DNA of 29,981 nucleotides from an uncultured Coprococcus sp. (lineage in GTDB: Bacteria; Bacillota; Clostridia; Lachnospirales; Lachnospiraceae): NCBI GenBank assembly GCA_934247115.1, contig CAKQIY010000024.1, positions 1-29,981 of the forward strand, in the 5' to 3' direction. Of this stretch, positions 15,091 through 23,217 are shown piece after piece (within the stretch, counting starts at the first letter, position 1; the number at the start of each line of letters is the position of its first letter). Under the pieces are notes generated by a model. That model was not told the origin of the DNA. It was given only the letters and a program-made list of their open reading frames with translations, and made no database searches. Both the position numbers and the translations under genes were made by a program.

Positions 15091-16050
15091 ATGAATTTAG
15101 ATTTGAAGATTATTTTACCGGTAGTTATCGCGTTCTGTATCAGTGTGGTATTATGCCCCATCGTGATTCCATTCCTGAAGAAGCTTAAGTTCGGTCAGTT
15201 TGTAAGGGATGACGGTCCACAGGCACATCTGAAGAAGGCAGGAACCCCAACCATGGGAGGACTTATCATCCTGCTGTCATTTACCATTACAACATTGATA
15301 TATATGAAAGATTATCCAGATGTTCTTCCAGTTTTATTTGTGACACTCGGATTTGGACTTATTGGATTTATAGATGATTATATAAAGGTGGTCATGAAGA
15401 GATCCATGGGGCTTCATGCATGGCAGAAGATGCTCGGTCAGATTGTCGTTACAGGAGTATTTGCATATTATGTAGAGAAGTATTCAGATATCAACAACGA
15501 GCTTATAATCCCATTCATTGGCAAGACAGTCCAGCTCAACAGTACACTCTATGTAATATTGTTGTTCTTTATCGTGCTTGGTACAGTGAATGGTGCGAAT
15601 TTTACAGATGGACTTGATGGACTTGCGTCATCAGTTACGGTTCTCATAGCAACCTTCTTTGCAGTTGTAGCAGTTGGAACAGGTTCAGGCGTGGCTCCTG
15701 TTGCGTGTGCAGCAGTTGGATGCCTTCTTGGATTCCTTGTGTACAATGTGTACCCTGCAAAGGTGTTTATGGGCGATACCGGATCACTGGCCCTCGGAGG
15801 CTTCGTTGCATCAACAGCTTACATGCTCAAGATGCCGATATTTATAGTTATAATAGCGTTCATATACTTCCTTGAAGTATTGTCAGTTATAATACAGGTG
15901 GTTTCATTCAAGCTTACAGGCAAGAGGGTGTTCAGGATGGCGCCTATCCATCATCATTTTGAGCTCGGAGGATGGCCTGAGTCCAAGGTCGTTGCTATAT
16001 TCTCTATAGTGACAGCGGTCCTCTGTGTAGTAGGTTTACTGGCTCTGTAG
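15091..16050 (+). CDS. mraY: Phospho-N-acetylmuramoyl-pentapeptide-transferase
   Basis: Integral membrane enzyme that joins UDP-MurNAc-pentapeptide to undecaprenyl phosphate, forming lipid I. It has 319 residues and about ten helices. Recognised motifs: DDGPQAHLKKAGTPTMGG near the N-terminus, GFIDDYIKV, the catalytic NFTDGLDGLASS, KVFMGDTGSLALGG, and the histidine loop MAPIHHHFELGGWPE near the C-terminus. TAAGGAG lies upstream of the ATG. The 70-base gap after the second PBP holds a short hairpin (GTCCG/CGGAC near 15058-15074). murE and murF, often present before mraY, are not here. Confidence 0.98.
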   Translation: MNLDLKIILPVVIAFCISVVLCPIVIPFLKKLKFGQFVRDDGPQAHLKKAGTPTMGGLIILLSFTITTLIYMKDYPDVLPVLFVTLGFGLIGFIDDYIKVVMKRSMGLHAWQKMLGQIVVTGVFAYYVEKYSDINNELIIPFIGKTVQLNSTLYVILLFFIVLGTVNGANFTDGLDGLASSVTVLIATFFAVVAVGTGSGVAPVACAAVGCLLGFLVYNVYPAKVFMGDTGSLALGGFVASTAYMLKMPIFIVIIAFIYFLEVLSVIIQVVSFKLTGKRVFRMAPIHHHFELGGWPESKVVAIFSIVTAVLCVVGLLAL

Positions 16051-16069
16051 TGTAAGAAAGGAGAAAGTG

Positions 16070-16117
16070 ATGCGCAGGCATCATGGTGAAAGATTATGGA
16101 GATCAATACAGCAATAG
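16070..16117 (+). CDS. Possible 15-codon leader ORF overlapping the murD start
   Basis: ATG 16070 is preceded by AAAGGAG with 6-base spacing, the best ribosome binding site between mraY and murD. It encodes MRRHHGERLWRSIQQ and stops at 16115-16117, 19 bases inside murD in another frame. murD itself (ATG 16096) has only GGTGAAAG three bases upstream. The small ORF may serve translation coupling to murD; a real peptide function is not claimed. Confidence 0.35.
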   Translation: MRRHHGERLWRSIQQ

Positions 16118-17457
16118 TAGCAGGAACAGGAAAGAGTGGAATAAGTGCCACCAACCTTCTGGTAAAGCATGGAGTAAAGGTATATCTGTTCGATGAGAAT
16201 AAGGACAGGGATACGGATGCAATAAAGGAGAAAACAGGTAATTCAGAGCTTGTACAGATAGAGCTCGGTGAGCTCGGTGCGGATGCGCTATCTTCATCAC
16301 AGCTTATGGTCATAAGTCCTGGAATTCCGGTTGATGCCCCATTTACAGATGTTGTGAGAAATGCCGGAATACCTATCTGGAGTGAGATAGAGCTGGCTTA
16401 TCATTATGGCAGAGGCAAGATTGCTGCCATAACAGGAACAAATGGTAAAACCACGACAACAGCCCTTGTAGGAGAGATAGTGAAGGCGCACAATGCCAAA
16501 ACTATCGTTGTTGGTAATATAGGAATACCTTATACAGAGCTGTGTGATACCACGGATGAAGATTCTAATACGGTAGCGGAGATAAGCAGCTTCCAGCTTG
16601 AGACTGTCATAGACTTCCACCCGAATGTAAGTGCAGTTCTGAACCTGACACCGGATCATCTGAACAGACACTATACATTTGAGAATTATGGCAATGTAAA
16701 GTTTTCAATAACAAAGAATCAGACCATGGACGATGTGGCTGTGTTCAATTATGATGATGAGCATACAAGAGCTATGGGTGAGAAGGCTGCGGCTTATTGC
16801 CATGTGGTATATTTCAGCAGACTGGAGAAGCCGGCTGGCGGAGTGTATGTGGATGATGGGGATATCATCCTCGAAGATGGAGACAGAAAGATAAATGTAC
16901 TTGCGCTGAAGGATCTCAAGCTTCTGGGTGCACACAATGTGGAGAATGTACTTGCTGCGGTTGGCATATCTTATTACATGGGAGTCCCTGTGGATACGAT
17001 CAGAGATGTGGCAACATCATTCAAAGCAGTTGCGCATAGAATAGAGTATGTTGATACAATAGATGGTGTAAGTTATTACAATGATTCAAAGGGAACCAAT
17101 CCCGATGCAGCTATAAAGGGAATACAGGCCATGGTGGCTCCAACCTTCCTCATCGGAGGCGGTTACGATAAAGGCTCAGAGTATGATGAGTGGATAGAGG
17201 CGTTTGATGGAAAGGTTAAGTGGCTTGTCCTCATAGGACAGACCGCCCAGAAGATAGCGGACTGTGCCAAGAGACATGGATTCAACTCTATTATATTTGA
17301 GGAGAATCTTCAGGATGCAGTTGCATATTGCCATGAGAATGCAGTTGATGGAGATGCGGTTCTTCTCTCTCCTGCATGTGCAAGCTGGGGACAGTTTGAC
17401 AATTACGAGCAGAGAGGCGATATGTTCAAGGAGTATGTAAGAAGCTATAAGGAGTGA
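16096..17457 (+). CDS. murD: UDP-N-acetylmuramoyl-L-alanine--D-glutamate ligase
   Basis: Cytosolic Mur ligase that adds D-glutamate to UDP-MurNAc-L-Ala with ATP. It has 453 residues, normal for MurD. The N-terminal Rossmann domain starts AIVAGTGKSGISATNLL. The ATP loop AITGTNGKTTTTALVG is at about 111-126, the central domain has LNLTPDHLNRH, and the C-terminal domain has YNDSKGTNPDA and LLSPACASWGQFDNYEQRG. The start at 16096 fits the conserved N-terminus, and an in-frame stop at 16087 rules out a longer product, but its ribosome binding site is poor and a short overlapping ORF with a strong site precedes it. ftsW follows within about 20 bases. Confidence 0.97.
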   Translation: MEINTAIVAGTGKSGISATNLLVKHGVKVYLFDENKDRDTDAIKEKTGNSELVQIELGELGADALSSSQLMVISPGIPVDAPFTDVVRNAGIPIWSEIELAYHYGRGKIAAITGTNGKTTTTALVGEIVKAHNAKTIVVGNIGIPYTELCDTTDEDSNTVAEISSFQLETVIDFHPNVSAVLNLTPDHLNRHYTFENYGNVKFSITKNQTMDDVAVFNYDDEHTRAMGEKAAAYCHVVYFSRLEKPAGGVYVDDGDIILEDGDRKINVLALKDLKLLGAHNVENVLAAVGISYYMGVPVDTIRDVATSFKAVAHRIEYVDTIDGVSYYNDSKGTNPDAAIKGIQAMVAPTFLIGGGYDKGSEYDEWIEAFDGKVKWLVLIGQTAQKIADCAKRHGFNSIIFEENLQDAVAYCHENAVDGDAVLLSPACASWGQFDNYEQRGDMFKEYVRSYKE

Positions 17458-17477
17458 TCTGATTGCATGGAGGTCCC

Positions 17478-18602
17478 GTGGTTTCAGAAGATAGAGTGAC
17501 GAATACACGAATGTGGTCCCGGGGCTCATATGTGGACGTAACTATGGTACTTACACTTATGGGCATTCTGATTCTTGGGCTTGCCATGATATACAGCACA
17601 AGCAGTTACAGGGCAGAAGACCTGTACGGAGACAGTATATATTTTCTAAAGAGACAGACCATATACATGGCAGCGGCACTTGCTGTCATGTGGTTTGTCT
17701 CAAGATGTGATTACAGGATATTGTTCCGGTTTTCAAAGATAATTCTTTTATCATCTATAGCACTTCAGATCCTGGTTCTTGTCATAGGAACGGCGAGCCA
17801 TGGATCTGCCAGATGGCTGTACATAGGACCTGTAGGTTTTCAGCCGTCAGAATATGCCAAGATGGCTATAATCATCTACACATCGGCCCAGGCGGCGGTC
17901 AGAAGCCGGGATTTGTGCAGGGCAGGCTGCCTTGTGCGGGTGATGGCACTTCCGGTCCTGACGATAGTTCTTATCGGAGTGGAGAATCTCAGCACGGCAA
18001 TAATATGCTTCGGAGTCCTGTTCATAGTACTTTTTGCAGGCAGTCCCAGGGTGAGACACTTTGTAATAATAGGAATGTTTGGGATAGTGGGATGCGTGCT
18101 GTTTATTCTGTTTGCCGGATACAGGGCGAACAGAGTCAAGATATGGCTTGCACCAGAGCAGTTTCCTGATGGATATCAGACTGTGCAGTCTCTGTATGCG
18201 GTTGGTTCAGGCGGTCTGTTCGGACTGGGATATGGCAAAAGTGTCCAGAAGATGGGGTTTATTCCTGAGTCACATAATGATATGATATTTTCTGTGGTCT
18301 GCGAGGAGCTTGGACTGGTGGGAGCGGTATTTATACTTATACTGTTCATCATACTGCTCTACAGGATGGCAGTGATAGCCATGAATGCAGCTGACAGATT
18401 CGGCGGACTGATGACTGCCGGTGTTATGGCACACATAGCGTCACAGCTGCTTATAAATGTAAGCGTTGTTACGAATACGATACCCCCGACCGGTGTCCCC
18501 ATGCCGTTTATAAGCTACGGGGGAAGTTCTATGATTTTTATTCTCATGGAGATGGGAATAGTGATGTCTGTCGCAAGAACAGAGGCGGCAGAGGATACAT
18601 GA
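17478..18602 (+). CDS. ftsW: SEDS-family peptidoglycan glycosyltransferase FtsW (FtsW/SpoVE)
   Basis: Polymerises lipid II into glycan strands at the septum together with a class B PBP. About 374 residues and ten helices. Family motifs: LAMIYSTSS in helix 1, VGFQPSEYAKMA, ENLSTAIICFGV, then GYQTVQSLYAVGSGGLFGLGYGKS and MGFIPESHNDMIFSVVCEELG with the predicted catalytic Asp (D268, the HTD position in E. coli FtsW), and IPPTGVPMPFISYGGSS at the end. The start is uncertain: GTG 17478 lies right after GGAGGT (spacing 3), while a TTG at 17463 or a GTG at 17496 are possible. It could be the division FtsW or a SpoVE paralogue. murG, usual next to ftsW, is missing. Confidence 0.94.
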   Translation: MVSEDRVTNTRMWSRGSYVDVTMVLTLMGILILGLAMIYSTSSYRAEDLYGDSIYFLKRQTIYMAAALAVMWFVSRCDYRILFRFSKIILLSSIALQILVLVIGTASHGSARWLYIGPVGFQPSEYAKMAIIIYTSAQAAVRSRDLCRAGCLVRVMALPVLTIVLIGVENLSTAIICFGVLFIVLFAGSPRVRHFVIIGMFGIVGCVLFILFAGYRANRVKIWLAPEQFPDGYQTVQSLYAVGSGGLFGLGYGKSVQKMGFIPESHNDMIFSVVCEELGLVGAVFILILFIILLYRMAVIAMNAADRFGGLMTAGVMAHIASQLLINVSVVTNTIPPTGVPMPFISYGGSSMIFILMEMGIVMSVARTEAAEDT

Positions 18603-18626
18603 TAGATCCTGCAAAGGGAGATATGA

Positions 18627-20105
18627 ATGGATAATAATGGAAGATATACAGGAAAAAATATAAATAACCAGCAGCGTGTGGGCAATCAGCGGCAGGCTGC
18701 TCCAAGACGTCAGGGAAGCCGTAATGTCGACGTGGCAAAGGAACGCCGGGAGAGCGGGTATGTAGATGTTATGACAGGCCGCAGACTTGATGGCAGAGTA
18801 CGGGTGCCTGTGGATAAGAGACGTCAACAGGAGCCTGACAGACGCTCATCCTCTGGAACAGGACAGCGGAGACCTGAGGAAGGTAGACGGCCTGCGAATG
18901 AGAGGCAGAGAAAGCCTGACAGCGGCAGACGCTCTGCTGACGACAGGCAGAGAAGACCTGACAGCGGCAGACGCTCTGCTGACGACAGGCAGAGAAGACC
19001 TGACAGCGACAGACGTCCTGTGGATGACAGGCAGAGGAAGCCTGACAGCGGCAGACATCCTGCTGACGACAGACAGAGAAGACCTGACAGCGGCAGACGT
19101 CCGGTTGATGACAGGCAGAGGAAGCCGGACAGCAGCAGACATCCTGCAGGCGACAGACAGAGAAGACCTGACAGTGGCAGACGTCCTGTGGATGACAGGA
19201 ATGCTGCACGTGAAAAAAGCAGACAGGCGGAGGCTGAGAGGCAGCGAGAGCAGAAGCGCAGGGAAGAAAAACGCAGGAAACAGCAGCAGAAGCGCAGACA
19301 CAAGCCAACTCCTGAGGAGCTGGAGAGACAGAGACAGCTGAAGGCGGAGAAGCAGGCGAGAAGAAAAGCAAGACTTGAGAAGCTTGCCAGAATTTTTAAG
19401 ATCATACTGAAGGTGCTCCTTGTGCTCGTTATATTGTGTGCCATTGCATTTGTCTGCATACGAAGTCTGTACAAGCTTAAGACTATCAATGTCACCGGTA
19501 CAAGCCATTACACAGATCAGGAGATGGTAGATATTGTAACGGGAGGCAATGATTATGGTAACACCCTGCTGTTCCTTCTGGAGAGCAGAATGAATCCGGC
19601 TCAGGATGTGACATTTATTGATAAGATAGATGTGGAGTATGTGGACAGAAATACAATCTCTATCACAGTCTATGAGAAGGCTATGGCTGGATGTATCAGA
19701 TACGATGATCAGTATGCATACTTTGATGGTGATGGTATCGTTCTTGAGATATCGGCTGAGAAGCTGGATGATGTGCCGTGTATAGAAGGGCTCACAAGTG
19801 ATAATGTGGAGCAGGGAAGTAAGCTTGATGTAGGAGACGAGAGTTTCTTCCAGGAGATACTGACCATGACCCAGCTCATATACAAGAATGATATAAAGAT
19901 AGATAAGATAACCTACGACGACGATCAGAATCTCATACTCCACAAGGAGGGGATCAAGATCAAGATAGGCGGGGCAGATAATCTCGAGAGCAAATTTATG
20001 AATCTTGAGAATATACTCAAGCCACTTGAAGGGAAAAAGGGAACACTGGATATGTCGAATTACAGCAATGCAAATGGCAATGTTATATTTAAAGAAAATA
20101 AATAA
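18627..20105 (+). CDS. ftsQ: Cell division protein FtsQ/DivIB with expanded repeat-bearing N-terminus
   Basis: Bitopic septal scaffold protein acting with FtsL. Order in 492 residues: a basic disordered cytoplasmic region (1-80), eight 14-residue tandem repeats (81-192, consensus RRPDSGRRPVDDRQ), a strongly charged helix rich in R, K, E and Q (193-255), one membrane helix (about 257-278), a POTRA domain starting LKTINVTGTSHYTDQEMVDIV (about 283-355), and a beta domain ending near the C-terminus. Typical DivIB proteins are about 260-300 residues, so the excess of roughly 200 is all on the cytoplasmic side. AAAGGGAG precedes ATG 18627 by 6 bases. It follows ftsW directly and ends before the ftsZ promoter. 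Confidence 0.9.
   Translation: MDNNGRYTGKNINNQQRVGNQRQAAPRRQGSRNVDVAKERRESGYVDVMTGRRLDGRVRVPVDKRRQQEPDRRSSSGTGQRRPEEGRRPANERQRKPDSGRRSADDRQRRPDSGRRSADDRQRRPDSDRRPVDDRQRKPDSGRHPADDRQRRPDSGRRPVDDRQRKPDSSRHPAGDRQRRPDSGRRPVDDRNAAREKSRQAEAERQREQKRREEKRRKQQQKRRHKPTPEELERQRQLKAEKQARRKARLEKLARIFKIILKVLLVLVILCAIAFVCIRSLYKLKTINVTGTSHYTDQEMVDIVTGGNDYGNTLLFLLESRMNPAQDVTFIDKIDVEYVDRNTISITVYEKAMAGCIRYDDQYAYFDGDGIVLEISAEKLDDVPCIEGLTSDNVEQGSKLDVGDESFFQEILTMTQLIYKNDIKIDKITYDDDQNLILHKEGIKIKIGGADNLESKFMNLENILKPLEGKKGTLDMSNYSNANGNVIFKENK
18867..19202 (+). repeat. Eight 42-base tandem repeats inside ftsQ
   Basis: Units of 42 bases encode RRPDSGRRPVDDRQ-type 14-mers. Unit 1 (RRPEEGRRPANERQ) is degenerate and units 2-8 are close. 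Units 4-5 and 6-7 alternate RKPDS(G/S)RHPA(D/G)DRQ with RRPDSGRRPVDDRQ, so an 84-base superunit has itself been duplicated. The in-frame period points to slippage or unequal recombination, and copy number may vary between strains. Confidence 0.93.
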
Positions 20106-20113
20106 AAAATTTC

Positions 20114-20142
20114 TTGCGTAATGATATAAAAAATCGTATTAT
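20114..20142 (+). promoter_or_regulatory. Promoter of ftsZ
   Basis: TTGCGT (20114-20119), 17-base spacer, TATTAT (20137-20142), about 100 bases before ftsZ. The 139-base gap after ftsQ holds no gene; this promoter would let ftsZ be expressed apart from the upstream cluster. Confidence 0.65.
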
Positions 20143-20244
20143 ATAGGTACTAATGCGATAAAACGGGTATTTATATAAACGTTGATTGATGGATAAAGAG
20201 GTCAAGAACCAGGTATAGAATAAGTATATAAGGAGGATGCAACC

Positions 20245-21531
20245 GTGCTTGAGATAAAATCAAATGACGAGAGAACACCGGCAAGGATTCTTGTAATAGG
20301 TGTCGGCGGTGCAGGTAATAATGCGGTAAACAGAATGATCGATGAGAATGTTGAGGGAGTTGAGCTTATTGCGATCAACACAGATAAGCAGGCTCTTTCA
20401 CTTAGCAGAGCTACAACAAAGATCCAGATAGGCGAGAAGCTTACCAAAGGTCTTGGTGCCGGCGCAAAGCCTGAGATCGGTGCCAGCGCAGTAGAAGAGA
20501 ATAGAGAAGAGATCGTGGACATCATCAAGGACGCCAACATGGTATTCGTAACATGTGGTATGGGTGGCGGTACCGGAACAGGTGCAGCTCCTGTTGTCGC
20601 TGAGATGGCACGTAATCTGGGAATTCTCACAGTCGGTGTTGTTACAAAGCCATTTGGTTTTGAGGGCAAGCCACGTATGAGAAATGCCCAGGAGGGAATT
20701 GCAAGACTTAAGGAGAATGTTGACACACTTATCGTTATCCCTAATGATAAGCTCCTTCAGATATGTGACAAGAGAACAAGTATTCCTGATGCGCTGAAGA
20801 AGGCTGATCAGGTTCTCCAGCAGGGCGTTCAGGGTGTTACAGACCTCATCAATAAGCCAGGTCTTATCAACCTTGACTTTGCGGATATCCAGACAGTTAT
20901 GAGAGACAAGGGAATTGCCCATATCGGTATCGGTTCAGCAAGCGGTGAGAACAAGGCTGTTGATGCGATCAAAGAGGCGATGGATTCACCACTTCTTGAG
21001 ACAACAGTTTCAGGTGCTACAGATATCATCGTCAACTTCTCAGGTAATATCGGTATTGTTGAAGCTTATGATGCAGTTACATATCTTACAGAGCAGGCTG
21101 GAGATGGAGTCAACATCATATTCGGTACAGTTGACAATGACAACATGGGCGAGGATATCAGCATCACGATCATAGCTACAGGTCTTGAGAGATCAGGCGA
21201 GAGCGATGTGACATCAAGATATGCAGGAACTGCATCACCACTGGGAACCATGACGACAGCAGCACCAAAGCCTGCAACAACAACAGTTCCAGTATCAGAG
21301 AGCAAGCCTGCAACATATGCAGGTCAGAGTCTTGGAGCACAGACAGTCAGCAGCAGACCATCATTCCTGAACAGCACAGCTTCAGAGACAGCATCAAAGC
21401 CAGCATATACTGCTCCAGTGACAGCTGCACAGACAACACCAGCAGCAACACCGGTTGAGCCTGCACATGTAAGCAGACCAGTGAATAAGGCAGAGAGTAT
21501 AAAGATTCCAGATTTCCTCAAGAAGAGATAA
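20245..21531 (+). CDS. ftsZ: Cell division protein FtsZ
   Basis: Tubulin-like GTPase that polymerises into the Z-ring. 428 residues. The GTPase domain shows ILVIGVGGAGNNAVNRM, the tubulin signature GMGGGTGTGAAPVVAEMAR, KPFGFEGKPRM, and the T7-loop region NLDFADIQTVM. After residue about 330 there is a Thr/Ala/Pro-rich linker of about 90 residues, then the conserved C-terminal peptide IKIPDFLKKR that binds membrane anchors. ftsA is absent nearby, so SepF or another anchor is probably used. The start is GTG 20245 with AAGGAGG 8 bases upstream; codon use is markedly optimised, as expected for an abundant protein. A terminator follows. Confidence 0.99.
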   Translation: MLEIKSNDERTPARILVIGVGGAGNNAVNRMIDENVEGVELIAINTDKQALSLSRATTKIQIGEKLTKGLGAGAKPEIGASAVEENREEIVDIIKDANMVFVTCGMGGGTGTGAAPVVAEMARNLGILTVGVVTKPFGFEGKPRMRNAQEGIARLKENVDTLIVIPNDKLLQICDKRTSIPDALKKADQVLQQGVQGVTDLINKPGLINLDFADIQTVMRDKGIAHIGIGSASGENKAVDAIKEAMDSPLLETTVSGATDIIVNFSGNIGIVEAYDAVTYLTEQAGDGVNIIFGTVDNDNMGEDISITIIATGLERSGESDVTSRYAGTASPLGTMTTAAPKPATTTVPVSESKPATYAGQSLGAQTVSSRPSFLNSTASETASKPAYTAPVTAAQTTPAATPVEPAHVSRPVNKAESIKIPDFLKKR

Positions 21532-21599
21532 TCTGTTACAGAAGAATTATGGTCCATTGTATTGCTGGTATATATCAGTATATATACAGTGGGGTAAGA

Positions 21600-21634
21600 A
21601 CGGATAATTTCGAGAGAAATTATCCGTTTTCTTT
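21600..21634 (+). terminator. Intrinsic terminator after ftsZ
   Basis: ACGGATAATTTC (21600-21611) pairs perfectly with GAAATTATCCGT (21616-21627), loop GAGA, then TTTCTTT. It marks the end of the dcw cluster. Confidence 0.93.
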
Positions 21635-21705
21635 GATATATAGTGATATTACAGATAATGAATCAGGTTGAAACGGCTGGTTCTGAAGTGATAGGAGATG
21701 GGAGT

Positions 21706-23217
21706 ATGTATTATTTGGCTGACAGAGCAGAGATGCAGGAGATAGACAGACGTACCATACAGGAGAGAGGAATTCCGGGACTTCTGCTCATGGAGCGCGC
21801 AGCGATATGCGTTCTGGAGGAGATCAACAGACGTTTGAGACCAGAAGATGGAAGACGTCTGAACTGTCTTGTTGTGGTTGAAGGAGGTAACAATGGCGGG
21901 GACGGACTTGCGCTTGCCCGTCTGCTTTCACAGCAGGGAGATCAGGTCGAGGTGTGTTTTATAAATGGTCTGTCAAAGCACAGCGACAGTTTCACATATC
22001 AGCTGGATATAGTGAAAAAGCTTGGAATAGAGGTGTCCGACCAGATACATCACAGAGAATATGACGTCATAGTTGATGGAATATTTGGAGTGGGGCTAAA
22101 GCGGGGTGTTGCCGGTATCTGGCAGGAGACAATTGAGAAGATGAATCTTATGAGTGGCAGTAAGGTGGCGATAGATGTTCCATCGGGAGTTGACGCGTCA
22201 AGTGGACAGATACTTAATACAGCTTTCCGCGCAGATATCACTGTCACATTTGGCCTGAATAAGATCGGACTGGTCCTCCATCCTGGATGCGATATGGCAG
22301 GGGTGGTAGTTGTAAGGGACATAGGTTTTGCTGATACTGAGATCCTGGCTGTTGCACCCCGGGTATGCGGATATGACAGGTCAGATCTTGCAGGCCTGCC
22401 GGTCAGGTCTGATACATCCAACAAGGGAACGTATGGCAGGGTTGCAGTGATAGCGGGCAGCAGAGATATGTCCGGAGCCATGACATTTGCTGCGGAGGCG
22501 GCGTATCGTATGGGTGCAGGACTGGTCAAGGTGTATACACACAGTGCCAACAGGACCATAGCAGGACTCAGGATCCCTGAGGCGGTACTCATGACATATG
22601 ATGATGAGACCGGGGCGGAGAGCTGTGCACAGGATGCTGTGACATGGGCAGATGTTATACTCATAGGTCCGGGAATAGGCATGCAGGAGGAAGCCGGAAG
22701 TATGGTCCGATATGTTATGAGCCATGCAGAACAGCCGGTTCTGGCAGATGCAGATGCACTGAATATCATGGCACGTGACAAAGCTGTTCTGTCAGAACAC
22801 AGAGGTGATGTCATCATAACGCCCCATATGGGAGAGATGTCCAGGCTTGTAGGGCGAAGCATACCTGATATAAAAAAGAATATATTAGAGGTGTGCAAAG
22901 ACTTTGCCATGGAGTATAATGTTATAAATGTGCTCAAGGATTCAAGAACATGTGTGAGCTGCGGTGAGAGTTCATATATCAATAACTCGGGCAACAATGG
23001 CATGTCAACGGCAGGGGCCGGTGATGTGCTTACAGGAGTGATAGCAGGACTTGTGGCAACCGGGCTCAAGCCATTTGAGGCAGCTAAGCTTGGAGTATAT
23101 ATACATGGCATGGCCGGGGATCTTGCAGCTGAGCGCATGGGACAAAACGGAATGTTGGCCAGGGATATAGTTGAGGCTATATCAGACGTGATAAAAGGAG
23201 CAGAACATGATGGATAA
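21706..23217 (+). CDS. nnr: Bifunctional NAD(P)H-hydrate epimerase / ADP-dependent dehydratase
   Basis: Repairs hydrated NADH/NADPH: the N-terminal YjeF domain (about 1-210) epimerises R- to S-NAD(P)HX and the C-terminal ribokinase-like domain (about 225-495) dehydrates the S form with ADP. Visible motifs are VEGGNNGGDGLALARLL and VAIDVPSGVDASSG in the first half, and NKGTYGRVAVIAGSRDMSGA, ILIGPGIG, DADALNIMA and STAGAGDVLTGVIAGL in the second. Length of 503 residues is normal for the fusion. ATG 21706 has AGGAG 8 bases before it; earlier in-frame starts at 21643 and 21658 lack a site. The end overlaps alr by 11 bases, a common pairing in Firmicutes. Confidence 0.95.
   Translation: MYYLADRAEMQEIDRRTIQERGIPGLLLMERAAICVLEEINRRLRPEDGRRLNCLVVVEGGNNGGDGLALARLLSQQGDQVEVCFINGLSKHSDSFTYQLDIVKKLGIEVSDQIHHREYDVIVDGIFGVGLKRGVAGIWQETIEKMNLMSGSKVAIDVPSGVDASSGQILNTAFRADITVTFGLNKIGLVLHPGCDMAGVVVVRDIGFADTEILAVAPRVCGYDRSDLAGLPVRSDTSNKGTYGRVAVIAGSRDMSGAMTFAAEAAYRMGAGLVKVYTHSANRTIAGLRIPEAVLMTYDDETGAESCAQDAVTWADVILIGPGIGMQEEAGSMVRYVMSHAEQPVLADADALNIMARDKAVLSEHRGDVIITPHMGEMSRLVGRSIPDIKKNILEVCKDFAMEYNVINVLKDSRTCVSCGESSYINNSGNNGMSTAGAGDVLTGVIAGLVATGLKPFEAAKLGVYIHGMAGDLAAERMGQNGMLARDIVEAISDVIKGAEHDG

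Noticed and set aside
18867..19202. CRISPR array at the repeat cluster
   Set aside because: Units are contiguous without unique spacers, in frame within a gene, and no cas gene is nearby.
18769..19943. Long minus-strand ORFs opposite ftsQ (200, 223 and 365 codons)
   Set aside because: They arise from the GC-rich 42-base repeats, which are open in several frames. Translations are low-complexity (Cys/Leu/Ser repeats) and the + strand frame has a POTRA domain and a membrane helix.
22050..23138. 362-codon minus-strand ORF opposite nnr
   Set aside because: Antisense shadow of a conserved two-domain enzyme; composition biased to Ser, Pro, Thr and Ala with no motif.
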